The position numbers were made by a program, and so were the translations under genes. From Streptomyces sp. NBC_00775 (lineage in GTDB: Bacteria; Actinomycetota; Actinomycetes; Streptomycetales; Streptomycetaceae): a stretch of DNA of 64,000 nt. The notes beneath the pieces are model-generated. The model did no database searches. It saw nothing but the letters and a program-made list of their open reading frames with translations, and was not told the DNA's origin. This document shows, piece after piece, positions 53,326 through 62,580 of the stretch; positions within the stretch are counted from its first letter, which is position 1; the number at the start of each line of letters is the position of its first letter. The stretch lies in assembly GCF_036347135.1 (NCBI RefSeq), contig NZ_CP108938.1:10788001-10852000 (forward strand), written 5' to 3'.

Positions 53326-56300
53326 CTACACCGTGCTCGGTGGTTCGGCGCGGTCGAACACCACGAGGTCCCAACCTGTGCCGACCACGATCTCCCCGCG
53401 CGGGCCGAGGCACAGCGCACCGCGGATCATGCCGGCGACATCGAGCGCGTCACGCTGCGTGCCGGTCCGCAGGTCCCAGAACCGCACCGACCCTCCGCTG
53501 TCGACGGTGAGCGCGGTGGGTACGCCGTCGAGTGCGCGGCAGTCGATCGCGGCAATCGGGTGCTCGTGCCCGGCGAGGGCGTGCAGGGCGGCACCGGTCG
53601 TCAGGTCCCACACTCGGACGTACGTGTCCTGGCCGCCGGTGACCGCCACGGGACGGCCGTCGACCGATCCGCATGCCACTGCTTCCACGGTGCCGTCGTG
53701 TCCCGTCAGCGCCGCGCGCCGGGTGCCCGTGGTCAGGTCCCACACCCACGCGGCTCCGTCGTAGCCGACCGAGACCGCGAGCGGCCGCCCGCCGACGACC
53801 GAGCACGCGACGCCGTTCACCGCGATCTCGTGTCCGGTGTGGATCTCGCGGCACACCTCGCCGGTGTCGAGCCACCAGACGAACAGCGAGTCGTGGTACG
53901 CCCCGGCGCTGACTGCCACGGGCCGTCCCGCCAGAGTCGTGCACGCGATCCCCCTCACCGGTCCCCGGTGACCGGTGAAGGTGGACGTCGGCGTCCCGCT
54001 GTCCAGGTCCCAGACCCTCACGGTCTCGTCGTCCCCGCCGGTGATCGCTACGGGCCGTCCGGCCACGACGGCGCACGCGGCAGCATAGACGGCGCTCGTG
54101 TGCCCGGTGAGGGTGACGCGGAGGCGCCCGGTGCCGAGTTCCCACACACGCACGACGTCGTCGTGCCCGGCGGTGACTGCCACGGCAACGCCGTCCACGA
54201 CCGCGGTCGCGACCGCGCCGATGTCCGAGGTGTGGCCGGCGGCGGGCAGGCGGGCGCGCACGGACGCGGTGAGGTCCCACACCCGCACCGTGCCGTCGAG
54301 CCCGGTACTCACCGCCACCGGCTGTCCGCTGTGGACGGTGCAGGTCACCGACGACACGAAGTGCTCGTGGCCGGCCATGACCGCGTGCGACTCGCCCGTG
54401 ACCAGGCCCCACACCCGGACTGTGCCGTCGATCCCGCCGGTGACCGCGACGGTCTCGCCGTCGATCACCGTGCAGTCCACCGAGGTCACCGTGTTCTCGT
54501 GACCGACGAGGGCAAGCACCTCCTCGGCGGTGTGAAGGTCCCACACCCGGGCACTGCCGTCGGTGCTGCCGGCCACCGCGACCGGACGCCCATGGAGGAC
54601 GGCGCAGGCCACCGCGCGGAACCTGTGACCGCCGAGGAAGTCGTCGGTGATCCTGCGTTGCGCGCCGGTGGCCAGGTCCACCACGAGGACGGCCGAGTGG
54701 CTCGCGACGACGGCCACCGGCCGGCCATCGAGGACCGTGCACGCCAGCGCGTCGACGAAACAGTCATAGGCGGCGACGCGAGTGCTGCTGCGGACGTCCC
54801 ACACCTCAAGCGCCGGTCCGCCCACCACCGCGACGGGACGGCCGTCGAGTTCGGCGCACGCGACCGCGTTCAGGTGGCGGCCGTGGCCGGTGGGCATGCT
54901 CCGCACCGCGCCCGTGGCCGGGTTCCACACCCGCAGCTCAGCGTCGCGGCCCGCGGTCACCACGAGCGGACGCCCGTCCACGAACGTGCACGCGACCGCG
55001 TCCACCGTGTCCGTGTGACCGGTGAGCGTGGCACGGACGGCCCCGGTGTCGAGGTCCCACAGCCGGACCACGCAGTCGTGGCCCGTGGTGACCGCGACGG
55101 GGCGACCGTCGAGGACGGTGCACGCGCTCGCCGTCACCGGCTTGTCGCCGCCGACGAGCGTCGCGCGGAGGGCGGGGCTGATCTGCTGCCCGGTCGCCCA
55201 GCGCGGGAACCACCGCAGGGGCGGCACGAGCGCCCGGTGCAGTTCGGTCGCGCCGAACCTCGCCGCGTCCGTGGCGAGCACCAGGCGGCGCCGCTGCGGC
55301 GGCAGGCGCCGGTGCACGCCCGAGGAGGCGCGGTAGACCGAGCGCACCAGGCGGGCGCCGGGCGTGGTGACGTGGTCGAGCGCGGGGAGCAGCTCGTCGG
55401 GTTCCGCGTGGGCCAGGTAGCCGGGGTCGGCGACGAGCTCGTCCAGCCGCCCGCACCGCGCGGCGTGGGTCGCGAGGTGCCGCAGCAGGTACGGGTGCGC
55501 TCGCGACCAGAGCCGCTCGCCGGTGTGGTCGAGCGGGACCCGCGACATCAGCACCTCGGTGAACGCGCCGTGCGCCGCGACGGCGTCGACGCCCTCGCGC
55601 AGGTGCTCGGCCAGCGCCTGGTGGTACAGGCGGTAGGCGGAGCGGTGCGCCTCGACCGCCTCGACGACGTACGAGCCGGCGTGGCGGCGCAGCCACAGCA
55701 GGTCGTCGTCGCCGTACCCCGTCCCGGCCAGCCGGGCGGCGAGTGGTGCCCAGATGTCCTCCCACGGCAGGCCCTGCCCCTCGGCGAACGCCAGCGGCCG
55801 CAACAGGTCGCACACGCGTTCGGCGTCGCCGCCGAGCCTGGTCACGAGGTCGTGGCGCATCGCCGGCCCGGGCAGTCGCGGCAGCGCCGCGCGCCACGCC
55901 GGGTCGCGCCAGTCGGGGATCGCTGTGTCCGCCGCGAGGGTACCGCTGGTGATGCGGGCGACCAGGAACGACGGGGTGGCGGCCGCCGCGACCGCCGCGG
56001 CCACGGCGGCGGTCGCGTGGGGTCGGTCCCGGTAGGGGCTCTCGGCCGCCGACTCCCGCAGGCAGCGCGCCGAGTACGCGGTCAGGGCGTCGAGGTCGGC
56101 GTAGCGGGACGCGTCGAGGTCGACGCTGTCGTCCCGCCGCAGCCCGAGGTCCGCCAGCAGGTGCGGCCGCGTGCCGACGAGCAGGCGCAGCCGGCCCGCC
56201 GCGTGGTCGGCCAGCGGCCGCAGCAGCCGCAGGACGAGGTCGTGCGGGTAGGCCGCCTCGTCGAGCGCGTCGATGAGGACGGTGACCGGCGTGGTCAGCG

Positions 56301-57489
56301 CGTCGAGCAGCGCACCCGGCGTCTCGGCGTGCACGCGGGCGCCGGCGGCGATCCCCCGCAGCACCTGGTCGGTGGTCAGGTTCTGCGCGTACACGGCGAC
56401 GTCGACCGCTCCGACGGCGGGGACGGCGTCCGGCGGCAGGCCGATCGTGTCGACGGGCACCATGGGCCGCCGGTCCGGGTGGGTCAGCGTCGAGACGAGG
56501 CCGAGGACCGCGGTCTTGCCGGACCCGGGCGCGGCGGTCACCGTGAGGAGCGGTCGCGCCGGGTCGGGCTCGGCGAGCCAGCGTGCGATGTCGCGCAGGG
56601 CGGCCACCCGCCCGGAGAACCACCACCCGTCCCCGCCCTTGGCCCGGACCAGCAGGGTGGCGCGGAACTCGCCGTCCCGCCGCCGCGCCTCGGCGTCCCA
56701 CTCGACGGCCTGCTGGATCGCGAGGTCCACGCCCGACGGGCGGGTGTCGCGGCGTGGGTTGGGCAGGAACGGCGGCACTTCGCCGGTGAGCCCGGCCATC
56801 GCCGAGCCGATCATCTGGAAGCGCGGCCGGGCGGGGTTGGCGTTCATCGCCTTGACCACTGTGTCCAGCGGCAGGGTGGGTGGCGCGTGGCCCGCGGTCG
56901 AGACGTCCACGACAGCGTCACCCAGCAGTTGCGGGAACGTGCCGACGCTGGCCTGTTCCACGGGCTGGGCGGAGGTGATGACCACGAGCCCTGTGCCGGC
57001 CTCGCCCGCCCAGTGCCGGGTCATCCTGGTAAGCGCTGCGGCCGTCAGCTCGTTGCCGCCCTGGCCGGAGTAGCAGGTGTCGAGCATCAGCAGCAGCCGC
57101 CGCACGGGGGTGTCGAGCAGCATTCGCCGGGCCAGTTCCACCGTGGGCAGGGCGTCGGCGACGTCGTCCGGGTCGGTGTCCGCGGTGAGCAGGACGTGGT
57201 CCTCGCTGCCCTCGAGCACCTCGCCGTGCGCCGCGACGTACACCGCGAGCACGTCGTCCGGCCGCCGGTCGGGGGCGCGGCAGAAGGCGCGGAGCCGGCT
57301 GGTGAGCTGCTCGCGGGTCGGGTCGAGGCCGAGGTCGTCGACGTGGGTGTAGCCGAGGGTGCCGGTGAACAGCTCGACGATCCGCTCCCGCGCGTGCACG
57401 AGGCCGGGCCGGTCCCACCGCGGCGCCTTCGCGTAGTGCGCCACCGCGGTCGCGATCAGGAACCGCCGGACCGGGTCGTCATGGTCCAC
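53326..57489 (-). CDS. Caspase-STAND-WD40 protein (1387 aa)
   Basis: Residues about 1-240 form a caspase-fold protease: His88 in VYVAAHGE, Cys139 in LLMLDTCYSGQGGNEL. About 285-760 is a STAND/NACHT-like ATPase: P-loop TAAPGSGKTAVLG (322-327), Walker B TVLIDALDEAA (about 403-412), then helical, winged-helix-like sequence. About 775-1387 holds 14 WD40 blades (consensus DGRPVAVTGG-D-TVRVWDL-TG), enough for two seven-bladed propellers. The start overlaps the alpha/beta hydrolase by 11 nt. Such sensor-ATPase-protease architectures act in conflict or cell-death pathways; the role here is inferred. Confidence 0.9.
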   Translation of the reverse strand: MDHDDPVRRFLIATAVAHYAKAPRWDRPGLVHARERIVELFTGTLGYTHVDDLGLDPTREQLTSRLRAFCRAPDRRPDDVLAVYVAAHGEVLEGSEDHVLLTADTDPDDVADALPTVELARRMLLDTPVRRLLLMLDTCYSGQGGNELTAAALTRMTRHWAGEAGTGLVVITSAQPVEQASVGTFPQLLGDAVVDVSTAGHAPPTLPLDTVVKAMNANPARPRFQMIGSAMAGLTGEVPPFLPNPRRDTRPSGVDLAIQQAVEWDAEARRRDGEFRATLLVRAKGGDGWWFSGRVAALRDIARWLAEPDPARPLLTVTAAPGSGKTAVLGLVSTLTHPDRRPMVPVDTIGLPPDAVPAVGAVDVAVYAQNLTTDQVLRGIAAGARVHAETPGALLDALTTPVTVLIDALDEAAYPHDLVLRLLRPLADHAAGRLRLLVGTRPHLLADLGLRRDDSVDLDASRYADLDALTAYSARCLRESAAESPYRDRPHATAAVAAAVAAAATPSFLVARITSGTLAADTAIPDWRDPAWRAALPRLPGPAMRHDLVTRLGGDAERVCDLLRPLAFAEGQGLPWEDIWAPLAARLAGTGYGDDDLLWLRRHAGSYVVEAVEAHRSAYRLYHQALAEHLREGVDAVAAHGAFTEVLMSRVPLDHTGERLWSRAHPYLLRHLATHAARCGRLDELVADPGYLAHAEPDELLPALDHVTTPGARLVRSVYRASSGVHRRLPPQRRRLVLATDAARFGATELHRALVPPLRWFPRWATGQQISPALRATLVGGDKPVTASACTVLDGRPVAVTTGHDCVVRLWDLDTGAVRATLTGHTDTVDAVACTFVDGRPLVVTAGRDAELRVWNPATGAVRSMPTGHGRHLNAVACAELDGRPVAVVGGPALEVWDVRSSTRVAAYDCFVDALACTVLDGRPVAVVASHSAVLVVDLATGAQRRITDDFLGGHRFRAVACAVLHGRPVAVAGSTDGSARVWDLHTAEEVLALVGHENTVTSVDCTVIDGETVAVTGGIDGTVRVWGLVTGESHAVMAGHEHFVSSVTCTVHSGQPVAVSTGLDGTVRVWDLTASVRARLPAAGHTSDIGAVATAVVDGVAVAVTAGHDDVVRVWELGTGRLRVTLTGHTSAVYAAACAVVAGRPVAITGGDDETVRVWDLDSGTPTSTFTGHRGPVRGIACTTLAGRPVAVSAGAYHDSLFVWWLDTGEVCREIHTGHEIAVNGVACSVVGGRPLAVSVGYDGAAWVWDLTTGTRRAALTGHDGTVEAVACGSVDGRPVAVTGGQDTYVRVWDLTTGAALHALAGHEHPIAAIDCRALDGVPTALTVDSGGSVRFWDLRTGTQRDALDVAGMIRGALCLGPRGEIVVGTGWDLVVFDRAEPPSTV

Positions 57490-58336
57490 CGAGCCCTCCG
57501 GCGATGGCGGCGCCGGTGAACCGGTCGGTCAGGTACGCGGCGGCGTCGTGCGCGTGGGAGCCGTTGTGCACGACGACGTTGCGCACCCGGTCGCCGAACC
57601 GGCAGCGGAGGTCCTTCTCCAGTGCGACCACGTCGCCGCGGTCCACGATGTTCGTCCACACCAGGTCGTCCGGGCCCGGCCAGGCCCCCAGCCTGTCGAC
57701 GGGCGCGGGTTCGAGCCGGTCGAAGATCAGGTTCCGGATCCCGAGCGGCGACCCGAGCGTCACCAGCGCCCTCACGCTGTGCGGCCGCGCGCACAACGCC
57801 TCGTACGCCACGAGCGTGCCCAGCGAGTGTGCGACCACCACCCGGGTGTCCGGCCCGATCAGCGCCGCCAGCCGGGACCGGGCCGCCGCCCGCAGCTCGG
57901 GATCGGTCAGGTAGCGGTGCACCTGCTTGAGGTCGAAGACCAGCGCGCGTGTCGCGATCCCGGCGAAGAACCCCGAGCGCGACAGCTGGCGCAGCGCCGC
58001 CTGCACGGATCCAGGCACGCGCGCCAGCGTGTCGGCGCCGGGTGGCGCCACCGCCGGATCGGCCTCGGCAGCCGCGCGCCACCACGCGAGGAGCTGCTCC
58101 TGCTCCCACCCCGGCTCGACGTCCTGGGGTCCGAGGAGGGGGTCGCCGACGGCCAGGGATTCACCGGGCGGGCGGAACAGGTCGCCGTAGAACGCCATGG
58201 CGCCGTCGCCGGCGGCCGCCTCGTCGCCACCCGCCCTGGTCAGGCCGTCCAGCAACGCAGGCCACCAGTCCCGCAGCAGCATGCGTTCCCCCAGCAGCTG
58301 CTTGCCCACTCCGTGCACGCAAACGACGCGAGCCAC
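57479..58336 (-). CDS. Alpha/beta hydrolase (PGAP1/lipase-like)
   Basis: The 285-residue protein starts MARVVCVHGVGKQLLGERML; the VHGVG oxyanion-side strand is followed by nucleophile elbow VVVAHSLGTLVAYEA (Ser171), acid candidate NIVDRGDVVA (Asp232 or 235) and His in GSHAHDAAAYL (His263). No signal peptide, so cytoplasmic. It overlaps the caspase-STAND-WD40 gene by 11 nt, indicating coupled expression. It may be the lipase-type effector or a partner of the sensor. Confidence 0.85.
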   Translation of the reverse strand: MARVVCVHGVGKQLLGERMLLRDWWPALLDGLTRAGGDEAAAGDGAMAFYGDLFRPPGESLAVGDPLLGPQDVEPGWEQEQLLAWWRAAAEADPAVAPPGADTLARVPGSVQAALRQLSRSGFFAGIATRALVFDLKQVHRYLTDPELRAAARSRLAALIGPDTRVVVAHSLGTLVAYEALCARPHSVRALVTLGSPLGIRNLIFDRLEPAPVDRLGAWPGPDDLVWTNIVDRGDVVALEKDLRCRFGDRVRNVVVHNGSHAHDAAAYLTDRFTGAAIAGGLGGP

Positions 58337-58529
58337 ACCGCCCCCTCAGCCCTTGCGGACGCAATTGTCACACAGCCCTGCCCGCCACTCGTCGAGCTGA
58401 AGAGCCGCACGCTGGCGGCCTCCCGCCAACTGGCCGCGCGGCGCAGGCTCCCACGACTCCGACGGCCCAACGCGCCAGCATCGTCAGGGCCTTCAATCAG
58501 GCACGGGAAGCCAGGGACAAACCCAGTTA

Positions 58530-58754
58530 TCACCGGATCCCGTTCCGGATCACTCCGAACTTCGGATCGTCCGGGGCGCGCTGGCGGCGTCCCCGCCGTC
58601 GGCTGGATCTCGGCCTCGGCCCCGCGAGACTGATCTCTAATCCCTTGATCTCGCCGAAGATGCCTTCGCGCTCGGCTTCGGCGATCCGGGCTCGGAGGCG
58701 GGTAATGAATGCGCGGTGGGCCCCGACCGCTTTCGCGGGGCCATCGTGCTTCAT
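58530..58754 (-). pseudogene. Recombinase-associated helical fragment
   Basis: MKHDGPAKAVGAHRAFITRL followed by RARIAEAEREGIFGEIKGLE ISLAGPR resembles a C-terminal helical segment often seen next to site-specific recombinases in streptomycetes (RI-EAEREG-LGEIEGL-VSLAGA). The tail is Arg-rich and frame-shifted. Low confidence. Confidence 0.4.
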
Positions 58755-58798
58755 GCCGCAGGGCTACCCGTCAACGCCGGTTACGACAACCGACTTGC

Positions 58799-59362
58799 CT
58801 AGTGAACGGTCCACAGATCGCCGGTGAGCAGCTGGGGTTCGGTGATCTCGTCCAGGACCTTGTGGTGTTCGTCGGCGAGTTCAGCGACCTTGCGTACGTC
58901 CGCGGCGTCCAGCCCGACGCGGCTGACATCGTCCGCAATGGCGGACAGGGAGGCCAGCACGGCCTCGCTCCACGCGGCGTAGCCGGGTCCGGCGACGTGC
59001 CAGAAGCGCGGGTCGTATACGGCGTGGATGTCCTTCGCATCGTGCCGAGCCGGGCGAAGAAGCCCGGCCAGAGAGTGCGGGGGTAGTCGCCGAGACGGTC
59101 GGGGGCGGACGTGCCGTCGAGGTGGCTCTGCACCATCCAGTCCCGGCCGGTGATCTCCTGCGACCAGTCCGCGAACAGGACCCGCGGAACGAGGTCGGCG
59201 ATGGGGGAGAGGTAGGGGGACGGTGGCGTACTCGTTACGCATCAGCTCCCGCTCGGAGGCGAACTGCCGTTTTGGAGCGGGGGCGATACACAGGATGACC
59301 GGTCCGCCGAGGCCGTCCGCGGAGAGCCGGTAGGTGTGCGATCCCGCGATGACGGCCTTCAC
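58799..59362 (-). pseudogene. Aminoglycoside-phosphotransferase-like protein, frameshifted
   Basis: SHTYRLSADGLGGPVILCIA and FASERELMRNEYATVP lie in one frame; RDWMVQSHLDGTSAPDRLGD in a second; VYDPRFWHVAGPGYAAWSEA and ITEPQLLTGDLWTVH in the first. The last block leads to the family's HGDLxxxN catalytic loop, where the frame stops early. Two frame changes and truncation at both ends make it non-functional. Confidence 0.6.
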
Positions 59363-60142
59363 CGACCGCGAACGCGAACAGGCCGCGCACTACGACGAAT
59401 TCCATGCCGCCCGCGCCGCCAGCCCCCTCGTCTCCCGGCTGTACGCCCAGGCGATGGGCGACGCCTACCCGGCCGAGGTCGCCCCCAACAGCTCCTGCGA
59501 CTGGACGCTCCTGGGCGCCATGGTCGCCCGCCTGCAGCTGCGTCCCGGCCAGGTCCTGGCCGATATCGGCTGCGGCACCGGCGGCGTCGGCCTGTGGCTG
59601 GCCCGCGCCCTGAACGTGCAGCTCGTCGGCATCGACATCTCGACCACCGCCGTCCGGCTCGCCACCGAGCGTCAGGGCAACTTCGTCCCGGTCGACCGCG
59701 CCCGATTCAATGTCGGCAGCCTGGAGGCCACCGGACTGCCCGACGGGCACGTTCACGGCCTGGTGTGCGTCGACGCCCTCTTCAACGCCAGTGATCGCGT
59801 CGCGGCCCTCACGGAGTTCCACCGCGTCCTCGCTGCTGGCGGTCGCGCCGTCATGACCCGCGTCCTGCCCGTCGGTGTCCGCCACGCCATCGGATCACAG
59901 GCACGATCGGCGGGGTTCAAGTCGAGTTCATCGAGAGGCGGCGGGACGAACCGGAGCTGTGGCGCCGGGCATACCGGCTCTGGATCAGCCACGAAGCCGA
60001 CCTGCGCAGCGAGGTCGGTCACGACCAAACCGACAACATGCTGGCCGAGGCCCACCGCATGCTGCCCCGCCTCGATGCCCGCCGCGCCGTCGTCGTCACG
60101 CTGCGCCGTCCCGCACCGACCGCTCCCTCGGCCGCCGGTTAG
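59349..60142 (+). pseudogene. Class I SAM-dependent methyltransferase, one frameshift
   Basis: MTAFTDREREQAAHYDEFHA starts a protein with the SAM motif VLADIGCGTGGVGLWLA and VQLVGIDISTTAVRLATE, motif IV VHGLVCVDALFN. Near 59918 one base is missing (GF-K where GFQVEFIER is expected). The other frame continues RRRDEPELWRRAYRLWISHE to the TAG at 60142. A single base restores about 263 residues, so the mutation could be recent or a sequencing error. Confidence 0.75.
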
Positions 60143-60176
60143 GCTCGCCGGACACAATTGAAGGAGAAAGAGCAGG

Positions 60177-61184
60177 ATGAACCGGATCGCGGTGCTTTCC
60201 GCCGGCTCCTGGGGTACCACCATGGCGATGGTGATGGCCGACGCCGGCAACGCCGTCACGGTGCACGCCCGGCGGCCCGAGATCACCGACGCCATCAACA
60301 CCCGCCACCACAACCCGGCCTACCTGCCGAACGTCGCCCTTCCCACCTCGCTCCGCGCGACGACCGACCCGGGCGAGGCGCTGGACGGCGCTGCCCACGT
60401 CATCGTGTCCATCCCCGCCCAGACACTGCGCGCCAATCTGTCCGCCTGGGCGCCCCTCATCCCCGCGAACGCCGTGGTGGTCAGCCTCATGAAGGGCATC
60501 GAGACCGACACGGGCCTGCGGATGAGCCAGGTCATCACCGAGGTGACCGGAATCCCCGAGGCACGCGTGGCGGTCATCTCCGGCCCCAACCTCGCCCGCG
60601 AAATCGCCGCCCGGCAGCCCGCCGCCTCCGTCATCGCCTGCACCGACGAGGCCGCCGCCAAGGCGCTCCAAACCGCCTGCCTCGCCCCGTACTTCCGGCC
60701 CTACAGCGCCACCGACGTCGTCGGCTGTGAGCTCGGGGGCGCCGTGAAGAACGTCATCGCGCTCGCCGTCGGTCTCGCCTCTGGAATGGGCCTCGGCGAC
60801 AACGCGAAAGCTCTGCTCATCACCCGCGGTCTCGCCGAGACCGCCCGCCTGGGCAGCGTCCTGGGCGCCGACCCGCTCACGTTCTCCGGTCTCGCCGGTG
60901 CCGGCGACCTCTACGCGACGTGCGCTTCGCCGCTGTCGAGGAACAGGACCTTCGGCGAGCGTCTGGGCCAGGGCATGACCGTCGCCGAGGCCACCGCCGC
61001 GACCCGCCAGACCGCCGAAGGCGTGAAGTCCTGCCGGGCCATCCTCGCGCTGGCCCATCGCAACGGCGTCGAGATGCCCATCACCGAAGTCGTCGCGGCC
61101 GTCATCGACGGCAGGTCCACCGTCCACGAAGCGGCGAGCCTGCTCATGGCACGCACGCCGAAGCCTGAGCTCTACGGCATCTGA
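60177..61184 (+). CDS. gpsA: NAD(P)H-dependent glycerol-3-phosphate dehydrogenase
   Basis: The 335-residue protein reduces dihydroxyacetone phosphate to sn-glycerol 3-phosphate for phospholipid synthesis. Features: the Rossmann motif RIAVLSAGSWGTTMAMVMAD, VISGPNLAREIA, the catalytic Lys block CELGGAVKNVIALAVGLASG, and AGAGDLYATCASPLSRNRTF GERLGQG. A good ribosome site (gaaggag) precedes it. LSAGSWG replaces the usual GAGSWG, a mild change. Its position among accessory genes suggests a second, specialised copy. Confidence 0.9.
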   Translation: MNRIAVLSAGSWGTTMAMVMADAGNAVTVHARRPEITDAINTRHHNPAYLPNVALPTSLRATTDPGEALDGAAHVIVSIPAQTLRANLSAWAPLIPANAVVVSLMKGIETDTGLRMSQVITEVTGIPEARVAVISGPNLAREIAARQPAASVIACTDEAAAKALQTACLAPYFRPYSATDVVGCELGGAVKNVIALAVGLASGMGLGDNAKALLITRGLAETARLGSVLGADPLTFSGLAGAGDLYATCASPLSRNRTFGERLGQGMTVAEATAATRQTAEGVKSCRAILALAHRNGVEMPITEVVAAVIDGRSTVHEAASLLMARTPKPELYGI

Positions 61185-61200
61185 TACGAAGCCTCGGAGG

Positions 61201-61218
61201 GGGTACGAGTGCGTACCC
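61201..61218 (+). terminator. Hairpin after gpsA
   Basis: GGGTACG-agtg-CGTACCC starts 17 nt after the gpsA stop. It is a perfect 7-bp stem with no U-run; a partial repeat GTACCC follows. Confidence 0.5.
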
Positions 61219-61439
61219 GTACCCTGATCGAGTCAGTGGAGCTGGCTTGAGGGCGGGCGCGACGGGGTGGGTCTCCCGGACGTACTTGAAAGCCCAGGTC
61301 GGCACGAGGTTGGACTGACGGCCGGCCGTGAGGCAGGACCGGTCGCCGCCCGGCGCCGGTCCCTCTCCGCTGTTGTCCCCAAGCAAGGGTATGGATCCGG
61401 AACTCCCCGAAACTGCTACCACCCTGCTACCTTCACTCT

Positions 61440-61697
61440 ATGGCCTCCACGAAGAAGCAGACGCAGGTCCGACTGGAGCCCGACGTGCTCGCCGCCGGCA
61501 AGGATGCCGCGGCCGCCCGAGGCCTCGACTTCAACCGGTACGTCGAGCGCCTCATCGTCGAGGACACCACCGGCGCCCGCGCCGCTGGCATGGCCGCCGC
61601 GCAACGCTTCATCGACCAGCACGGAGCCTTCCTCGACGACCTGGAGCAGCAGCTCGACCAGCCGTACGGCCATCCGCAGTCAGGCGCCGCCGCGTGA
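61440..61697 (+). CDS. Ribbon-helix-helix antitoxin
   Basis: The 85-residue protein (MASTKKQTQVRLEPDVLAAG KDAAAARGLDFNRYVERLI) has the strand QVRLEPD and two helices of a CopG/MetJ-type antitoxin. It ends with an acidic helical tail (FLDDLEQQLDQPYG) that would wrap the toxin. Its stop overlaps the toxin start (GTGA at 61694). The repeat CTGCTACC just upstream may be its operator. Confidence 0.75.
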   Translation: MASTKKQTQVRLEPDVLAAGKDAAAARGLDFNRYVERLIVEDTTGARAAGMAAAQRFIDQHGAFLDDLEQQLDQPYGHPQSGAAA

Positions 61698-62065
61698 TCG
61701 TGCACATCGACGAGTCCTGGGTCCTGGAAGTCGCCGAGCGGGCCGGTCAAAGCGACCCCGGCGTCGACGACTACGGGGTGCCAGTCGCAGCCGTCGCCCG
61801 CCACCGCGGCGAGCTCCTCGATCACCCCGTCTACGACGGCCCCTATGCCCGGGCCGCTGCCCTGGTGCACACCCTGGGCCGCTGTCGCTGGCTGGAGCGC
61901 TCCAACCTCACCGTCGCGTGCGCCGTCGCCGTCCTGTACCTCGAAGCCAGCAACGTCCCTGTCAACCCCACTCGCGAGCAGCTGACTGCGCTCGCGCATG
62001 AGCTGAACAGCCCGCGCTGCACAGCGGTCCGGATCGCCGAATTCCTGCGTACCTGGAAGCCCTGA
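61694..62065 (+). CDS. Doc/Fic-like toxin lacking the canonical Fic motif
   Basis: The 123-residue protein (VIVHIDESWVLEVAERAGQS ... ARAAALVHTLGRCRWLERSN LTVACAVAVLYL) follows the Doc fold in its helices and matches streptomycete proteins annotated as Fic-type toxin components. The HPFxDGN(K/R) catalytic loop of Fic/Doc enzymes is absent; LGRCRWLERSNLTVACAVAV occupies its place. The toxin role is inferred from operon structure with the RHH gene. Confidence 0.65.
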   Translation: MIVHIDESWVLEVAERAGQSDPGVDDYGVPVAAVARHRGELLDHPVYDGPYARAAALVHTLGRCRWLERSNLTVACAVAVLYLEASNVPVNPTREQLTALAHELNSPRCTAVRIAEFLRTWKP

Positions 62066-62113
62066 CGCGCTCGCCGCGCAGTAGCCGGCACATCGTCGAA
62101 TCCCTCGGGTCCC

Positions 62114-62312
62114 GTGCGTAACACCGTCCCCCTTCCCAAGCCTGCTCAGGTCACCAGACTGCTTCGTCTGGGCGAAGGCCTGCGCCAGGCCCACCGCAAC
62201 GTTGACCGCACCCAGCTCAGACGCCTGAACCGCCGGCAGCACACCCTCGTCGGCGCACTGACACGGCAGGCCCGCGACCTGGCGGCTGAGGCCGGACAAC
62301 CGCGCTCAACCG
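62114..62312 (+). pseudogene. Hypothetical protein, 5' fragment
   Basis: A GTG start gives RNTVPLPKPAQVTRLLRLGE then GLRQAHRNVDRTQLRRLNRR QHTLVGAL, a helical basic protein. After GQPRSTAEE the composition changes and an opposite-strand fragment begins. The C-terminus is apparently lost at a junction near 62312. Not recognised. Confidence 0.35.
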
Positions 62313-62314
62313 CG

Positions 62315-62580
62315 GAAGAGTCGTCGTCGCCCTCGTACTGCATCGGCCAGTCGGCGGCCGCCTCGGAGGTGCTCCATGGAGGCGTCTGCGGGACCGGCCC
62401 GTCGCCGAACAGCGAGTCGGGAGCGACGGTGTCAGGCCAGATCACGTAGCCGAGCATGACGAGTTCGCACCCCGCCGCATGCGCGGCGTCGACCGGGAAT
62501 GTCGGCCAGTCGGGCCAGTGTGAGAGGTCCTTCTGGGCTACCGACGCTACGGATTGACCTGCGGCTTTGCGGCACTTCAT
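62315..62580 (-). pseudogene. Hypothetical protein, fragment
   Basis: MKCRKAAGQSVASVAQKDLS then HWPDWPTFPVDAAHAAGCEL VMLGYVIWPD ends ADWPMQYEGDDDSSA at the junction. It is acidic and aromatic-rich with normal protein composition but no family I can name. The rest of 62580-63137 holds no clear gene. Confidence 0.35.

Noticed and set aside
53323..57519. 1398-residue plus-strand open frame opposite the caspase-STAND-WD40 gene
   Set aside because: It is a mirror of the minus-strand gene in high-GC DNA; the peptide is Arg/Val/Gly-rich without domains, while the minus strand has clear motifs.
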